From: an uncultured Ruminococcus sp.
Lineage (GTDB): Bacteria > Bacillota > Clostridia > Oscillospirales > Ruminococcaceae
Direction: 5' to 3'
Assembly (NCBI GenBank): GCA_910584195.1
Contig: CAJTYV010000001.1
Coordinates: 316,818-380,817, forward strand
DNA length: 64,000 nucleotides
The notes under the pieces are model-generated. The model did not search any database, was not told where the DNA came from, and saw only the letters and a list, made by a program, of their open reading frames with translations. The translations under genes were made by a program, and so were the position numbers. Numbering within the stretch: position 1 is the first letter of the stretch; each line of letters begins with the position of its first letter. Positions 60,723 to 64,000 of this stretch are shown here, piece after piece.

Positions 60723-60907
60723 GGCACATCGTGTGTGCCACAAAAAAATCAAAAATATTTTTTCTCTGGGTGGACATATCATGTCCGGCAAAACGAGGCG
60801 AATTTGACCCTCGCAACATCATTGCACCCTCTCCAACGAGCCATAGTGCTTGTCTGGAGAGGGCTTTTTGTGTTTTTACCCCTAAATTCAGCGGACACGC
60901 CGTGTCC
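60723..60907. promoter_or_regulatory. Three palindromic boxes, candidate operators
   Basis: Box A ggcaca-N5-tgtgcc (60723-60739), box B ggacat-atc-atgtcc (60772-60786) and box C ggacac-gcc-gtgtcc (60893-60907). B and C share ggaca...tgtcc with a three-base centre and both are followed by a g-rich, aaa/caaat stretch and GGCG. They lie between the leftward restriction operon and the rightward phage-like genes, where a repressor would act. Confidence 0.6.
60827..60869 (+). terminator. Hairpin terminator in the divergent region
   Basis: Stem ccctctcca (60827-60835) with tggagaggg (60855-60863), then CTTTTTG. It implies a short plus-strand transcript starting after 60740, perhaps a leader or small RNA. 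Confidence 0.7.
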
Positions 60908-61097
60908 GGGTCAAATGGCGTCCTTTCTTCTATAATTAAAGCACAGTCAGACGGACCCCCCGTAGGCTGAACAATTTAATTATTCAAAGCCTGATTTGCA
61001 ATAAGGGCCGAGGATACAAATATTGTCTTCCCACTGCATCGTTGGTGGGTCGCAATATCGGTACCCTGTTCTTGTTGCGCCCATATTAGGCTCCAAG

Positions 61098-61127
61098 GGT
61101 CTGTGTATCGAATTGCACAGACCTTTT
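61098..61127 (+). terminator. Hairpin terminator before the sigma-like gene
   Basis: Stem ggtctgtg (61098-61105) with cacagacc (61116-61123), then TTTTTG. Second terminator-like hairpin in the same 350-base leader. Confidence 0.7.
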
Positions 61128-61170
61128 TGTGTCCTTCCGCCCTCCGCTGACCAGGCGGAAAGGACAATCT

Positions 61171-61698
61171 ATGAAAACCAATGAAAATCAGAAGTCAACC
61201 CGTGAGTACAAGGTCTACATCCACCGTCTCAAGACCTGGGTGGAAGTGACCGAAGAGCAGTATTACGCCTACTACCGTGATATTTGGGCTACCCGTAAAC
61301 GCGCCCAGGCACACGGTCAGTGTATGTGTCCCAAGTCCAAGACCTGGATGTGCGATGGTGACTGCCTTGCCTGCGAATTCCGAGCCGCCGGAGATAACCT
61401 CTCTCTGGATTATACCGTTGAGGACGGCGAGGGTAACCAGAAGAGTTGGGCGGATGACCTGCGGGATGACACCCCGGACGCACAGTCCATCATGGAGGAT
61501 CGTGAACTGCTCTGCGCCCTGTATCAGAAGTTGCAGGAACTCGACCCCGAAGGTCGCCGTATCTGTGAACTGATTATGGAAGGTAAATCCGAGAGAGATA
61601 TTGCTTCCATCATGGGCTATAACAACCAGAGTGCTGTGAATTACAGAAAACAGAAAGCCTTTGACAGACTGCGTGTTCTGCTCGGAGACTACATCTAA
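61171..61698 (+). CDS. Phage/ICE sigma-70-like factor
   Basis: 175 residues from ATG 61171 (AAAGGA eight bases upstream). N-terminal part has a Cys cluster (CMCPKSKTWMCDGDCLACEF) that may bind zinc. C-terminal part is a sigma region 4-like HTH (LQELDPEGRRICELIMEGKSERDIASIMGYNNQSAVNYRKQKAF). Proteins of this kind are annotated as sigma-24-like in Clostridial prophages and ICEs. More GC-rich codon use than the core genes (CTG, ACC, GGC frequent). Confidence 0.85.
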   Translation: MKTNENQKSTREYKVYIHRLKTWVEVTEEQYYAYYRDIWATRKRAQAHGQCMCPKSKTWMCDGDCLACEFRAAGDNLSLDYTVEDGEGNQKSWADDLRDDTPDAQSIMEDRELLCALYQKLQELDPEGRRICELIMEGKSERDIASIMGYNNQSAVNYRKQKAFDRLRVLLGDYI

Positions 61699-61705
61699 AC
61701 ACCTG

Positions 61706-61741
61706 CTCCAGTCATCATTTCGGTGACTGGAGATTTTTTTG
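61706..61741 (+). terminator. Terminator after the sigma-like gene
   Basis: Stem ctccagtca (61706-61714) with tgactggag (61724-61732), then eight T residues. Confidence 0.92.
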
Positions 61742-61840
61742 AAATTTTTTCTGTGTTTCTCTGTTCAAACGCATACCTCACCTCCAGTGGGTAGTGGAAA
61801 GAGCAAAAATGACACCGCTCCTTCCAAGGAGGTGAACAGA

Positions 61841-62047
61841 ATGTACGAGGCCCAGAAGAAACGCGGCATCGGCACTGACCAGGAACTCATCGATGTTCTC
61901 ACGGCCATCAGTGTAGTGTCCAAGCGACTGGCTATGAAGCTGGCGCTGATTCAAAGTCAATCTACGGAAGGAGGAAAACAGGATGAGCAAAATGAGCGAT
62001 ATGGCTGCGACCATCGAAGAGCTGCGCACTGCTGCTGCCGCTATTAA
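61841..62047 (+). CDS. Small phage-type protein
   Basis: 68 residues; AAGGAGGTG nine bases before ATG 61841. Helical N-terminal part (QELIDVLTAISVVSKRLAMKLALIQSQ); the last 22 residues overlap the next gene in another frame. Short proteins with this helix precede DUF2800 genes in similar elements. Function unknown. Confidence 0.68.
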   Translation: MYEAQKKRGIGTDQELIDVLTAISVVSKRLAMKLALIQSQSTEGGKQDEQNERYGCDHRRAAHCCCRY

Positions 62048-62294
62048 CGATGCCGCCAACTGGATTGCAGAGATGTTCAGCGGTGCAGGAGATGCAGAAC
62101 CGGCTGCTCCCGCCGAACCCGCACTGACCCTGGAACAGGTCAGAGCCGTTCTCGCAGATAAGTCCCGACAGGGTCATACCGCAGAGATCCGCTCCCTGCT
62201 CCAGAAGTATGGTGCCGCCAAGCTGTCCCAGATCGACCCCGCCCACTACAAGGCATTGCTTGCCGATGCGGAGGTGCTGACCGATGGCAAATAA
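61983..62294 (+). CDS. Phage-type protein, unknown function
   Basis: 103 residues; GGAGG before ATG 61983. N-terminal helix, Ala/Pro-rich hinge (AGDAEPAAPAEPA), then a LEM/SAP-like two-helix C-terminus (LEQVRAVLADKSRQGHTAEIRSLLQKYGAAKLSQIDPAHYKALLADAE), a form often found next to single-strand-binding or recombination genes of phages. Overlaps the next start by 11 bases. Confidence 0.8.
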   Translation: MSKMSDMAATIEELRTAAAAINDAANWIAEMFSGAGDAEPAAPAEPALTLEQVRAVLADKSRQGHTAEIRSLLQKYGAAKLSQIDPAHYKALLADAEVLTDGK

Positions 62295-63411
62295 ACACGC
62301 TGTTCTGTCCGCATCCTCTTCTGAACGGTGGCTCAACTGTCCGCCTTCCGCTCGGCTCTGCGAGAACTACGAGGACAGAGGCAGTGACTACGCTGCCGAA
62401 GGCACAGACGCCCATGCCCTCTGCGAGTTCCGTTTGAAGCAGGCTCTGGGGATGCCCACAGAAGACCCCATCGAAAACCTCTCCTGGTACAACGAGGAGA
62501 TGGAAGATTGCGCTGCCGGATATGCCGCCTATGTTGTGGAACTCCTGGAAACGGCAAAACAGACCTGCGCCGATCCTGTGGTCATGATTGAACAGCGAGT
62601 GAACTTCTCCCGTTGGGTTCAGGACGGATTCGGAACTGCCGACTGCATCGTTATCGCTGACGGCGTGATGAACATCTGCGATTACAAGCACGGCAAAGGA
62701 GTCGAGGTTTCCGCTGTGGCAAATCCCCAGATGATGCTGTATGCCCTGGGTGCCCTGGAAATCTTCGATGACATCTACGACATCGACACCGTCCGCATGA
62801 CCATCTTCCAGCCCCGGAAGGCCAATGTCAGCGTGTACGAGATGGAAAAGGCTGACTTGCTCGAATGGGCAGATACCGATCTGACCCAGAAAGCGAAACT
62901 GGCCTATGAAGGTCAGGGCGATTTCCACTGCAGTGAATGGTGCCGTTTCTGTAAGGCAAAGGCCGAATGCAGAGAGCGCGCCGCCGCCAACCTGGAACTG
63001 GCTCGGTACGATTTCCAGACCCCTGCGCTCCTCGATGATGAGGAGATCGCAGACATCCTTGGCAAGGTTGATGCGCTGACTGCTTGGGCATCCGATGTAA
63101 AGGAATACGCCCTTCAGCAGGCTATCAGCGGAAAGGAATGGACCGGGTGGAAACTGGTCGAAGGCCGTTCCAATCGCAAGTACACCAGTGAAGCCGTTGT
63201 TGCCGCCACCGTGGAGAACGCGGGCTTCGACCCGTATGAGCGCAAAGTCCTCGGCGTCACCGCCATGCAGAAGCTGCTCGGCAAATCTCGCTTTGAGGAA
63301 CTTCTCGCTCCCTACATTGAAAAGCCGCAAGGCAAACCGACGCTCGTGCCGGAGAGCGACAAACGTCCGGCAATGAACACAGCCAAAAACGATTTTATGG
63401 AGGAATTTTAA
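62284..63411 (+). CDS. DUF2800 family protein, Cas4/RecB-like nuclease fold
   Basis: 375 residues. N-terminal SASSSERWLNCPPSARL is the family start. Catalytic-type motifs VMIEQRVNF, ADCIVIADGVMNICDYKHGKG (the D...DYKxGKG of Cas4/RecB nucleases), and four Cys in CSEWCRFCKAKAECRERA typical of an Fe-S cluster. Found in phage and ICE replication/recombination modules with DUF2815 and a DNA polymerase; the next gene is indeed DUF2815. Biochemical role in these elements not settled. Confidence 0.93.
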   Translation: MANKHAVLSASSSERWLNCPPSARLCENYEDRGSDYAAEGTDAHALCEFRLKQALGMPTEDPIENLSWYNEEMEDCAAGYAAYVVELLETAKQTCADPVVMIEQRVNFSRWVQDGFGTADCIVIADGVMNICDYKHGKGVEVSAVANPQMMLYALGALEIFDDIYDIDTVRMTIFQPRKANVSVYEMEKADLLEWADTDLTQKAKLAYEGQGDFHCSEWCRFCKAKAECRERAAANLELARYDFQTPALLDDEEIADILGKVDALTAWASDVKEYALQQAISGKEWTGWKLVEGRSNRKYTSEAVVAATVENAGFDPYERKVLGVTAMQKLLGKSRFEELLAPYIEKPQGKPTLVPESDKRPAMNTAKNDFMEEF

Positions 63412-63412
63412 T

Positions 63413-63988
63413 ATGTCTAACAACGCAAACAGAGTCAACAACCCTATGAAGGTCATCACCGGTCCCGATACCCGTTGGTCTTATGCCAATGTCTGGGAAC
63501 CCAAGTCCATTAACGGCGGCACTCCCAAGTACAGTGTCAGTCTCATCATTCCCAAGTCCGACACCAAGACTGTCGCAAAGATCAAGGCGGCAATCGAAGC
63601 TGCCTACCAGGAGGGTCAGTCCAAGTTGAAGGGCAACAGCAAGAGCGTACCCCCTCTGGCTGCCATCAAGACCCCTCTGCGCGACGGCGATATCGAGAGA
63701 CCCGATGATCCTGCCTACGCCAACGCCTACTTCATCAATGCCAACTCCGCTACCGCACCCGGCATCGTGGATGCTGACCGCAATCCTGTGCTGACCCGCT
63801 CCGAGGTCTACTCCGGCGTGTATGGCCGTGCAAGCATCAACCTGTATGCCTTCAACTCCAACGGCAACAAGGGTATCGCTTGCGGTCTGAACAACCTGCA
63901 GCTCATCCGTGCCGGTGAACCTCTGGGTGGTAAGGCAAGCGCCGAGTCCGACTTCGCAACCGATGCGGATGACGATTTCCTGGCTTAA
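63413..63988 (+). CDS. DUF2815 / Enc34-type single-stranded DNA-binding protein
   Basis: 191 residues. GPDTRWSYANVWEPKSINGGTPKYSVSLIIPKSDTKTV and YSGVYGRASINLYAFNSNGNKGIACGLNNLQLIRAGEPLGG are the family pattern. Members have an OB-like fold and bind ssDNA during phage replication. Two bases after the DUF2800 stop, with SD GGAGGA. An SD (GGAGGTG) at 63990-63996 shows that another gene follows beyond the window. Confidence 0.93.
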   Translation: MSNNANRVNNPMKVITGPDTRWSYANVWEPKSINGGTPKYSVSLIIPKSDTKTVAKIKAAIEAAYQEGQSKLKGNSKSVPPLAAIKTPLRDGDIERPDDPAYANAYFINANSATAPGIVDADRNPVLTRSEVYSGVYGRASINLYAFNSNGNKGIACGLNNLQLIRAGEPLGGKASAESDFATDADDDFLA

Positions 63989-64000
63989 TGGAGGTGCGAC

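Noticed and set aside
62140..63459. 439-residue antisense frame over the DUF2800 gene
   Set aside because: It is the mirror of a GC-rich real gene with recognised motifs; the antisense protein shows no family pattern and has no SD.
44346..64000. Integrase gene or clear attL
   Set aside because: I looked for tyrosine or serine recombinases and for a tRNA-end repeat and found none; the island's recombinase must lie past the right edge if it has one.
1..64000. CRISPR array or cas genes
   Set aside because: No series of short regularly spaced direct repeats; the DUF2800 nuclease resembles Cas4 in motif only and belongs to a phage-type module.

Overview
The window looks like a chromosomal segment of a low-to-mid-GC Gram-positive gut Firmicute, most likely a fibre-degrading Ruminococcus-type bacterium (Oscillospiraceae). 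The reasons are two secreted family-9 glycoside hydrolases, three proteins with cellulosome-type dockerin modules (a GH9, a leucine-rich-repeat protein and a flavodoxin lipoprotein), a KorABCD-type 2-oxoacid:ferredoxin oxidoreductase, FabK as the enoyl-ACP reductase, and strong SD-led genes with TTGACA/TATAAT promoters. The species cannot be fixed from sequence alone. Layout of the core part (1 to about 44.3 kb): two GH9 cellulase genes on the minus strand; rsmE and a small acidic membrane protein; tRNA-Pro, tRNA-Thr and tRNA-Tyr; a translationally coupled run of five small membrane proteins (YcxB-like); typA; two lipoproteins and a MIF-like protein; a P-loop protein followed by korD-A-B-C; then a convergent minus-strand fatty-acid operon (fabH, fabK, a CxxC protein, fabG, fabF, accB, an unknown protein, fabZ, accC, accD, accA, acpP) with fabD-aroE-aroK divergent from it. 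There follow an amidohydrolase, an LRR-dockerin protein, guaB, an ADP-ribosylglycohydrolase, an FHA/RodA-like/penicillin-binding-protein trio, hpf, a LysR-controlled redox cluster (CMD-cupin fusion, dockerin flavodoxin, iron alcohol dehydrogenase), a small double-glycine peptide gene with its own promoter and terminator, and thiT. The core part carries at least two intergenic repeat families. One is a family of exactly 180-bp elements (13412, 29300, 44166) whose terminal inverted repeats differ between copies by matched changes in both arms. The other is a stem-loop-rich element (23371, 34372) that lies in the same orientation just upstream of fabF and just upstream of the FHA operon. The accessory part (about 44.4 kb to the end) is a mobile island. 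From 60.5 kb down to 44.7 kb every gene is on the minus strand and tightly spaced: a 63-residue helix-turn-helix protein, two m5C DNA methyltransferases, a McrB-like AAA+ GTPase and a LlaJI-family nuclease (together a LlaJI/BsuMI-like restriction system), followed without an obvious break by a set of nine genes I cannot assign to a known system (HTH protein, ImmA/IrrE-type metalloprotease sharing its C-terminal domain with that HTH protein, membrane-anchored PH-like protein, nuclease with two NUMOD1-like repeats, Cys/His-rich acidic protein, small basic protein, SAP-domain protein, multi-zinc-ribbon membrane protein, small protein). I regard this as the best candidate for an undescribed system. 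From 61.1 kb rightwards a plus-strand phage/ICE replication-type module begins (sigma-like factor, small proteins, DUF2800 nuclease-like protein, Enc34-type ssDNA-binding protein), with a clearly more GC-rich codon use. No integrase and no certain attachment site lie inside the window, so the island extends past its right edge.
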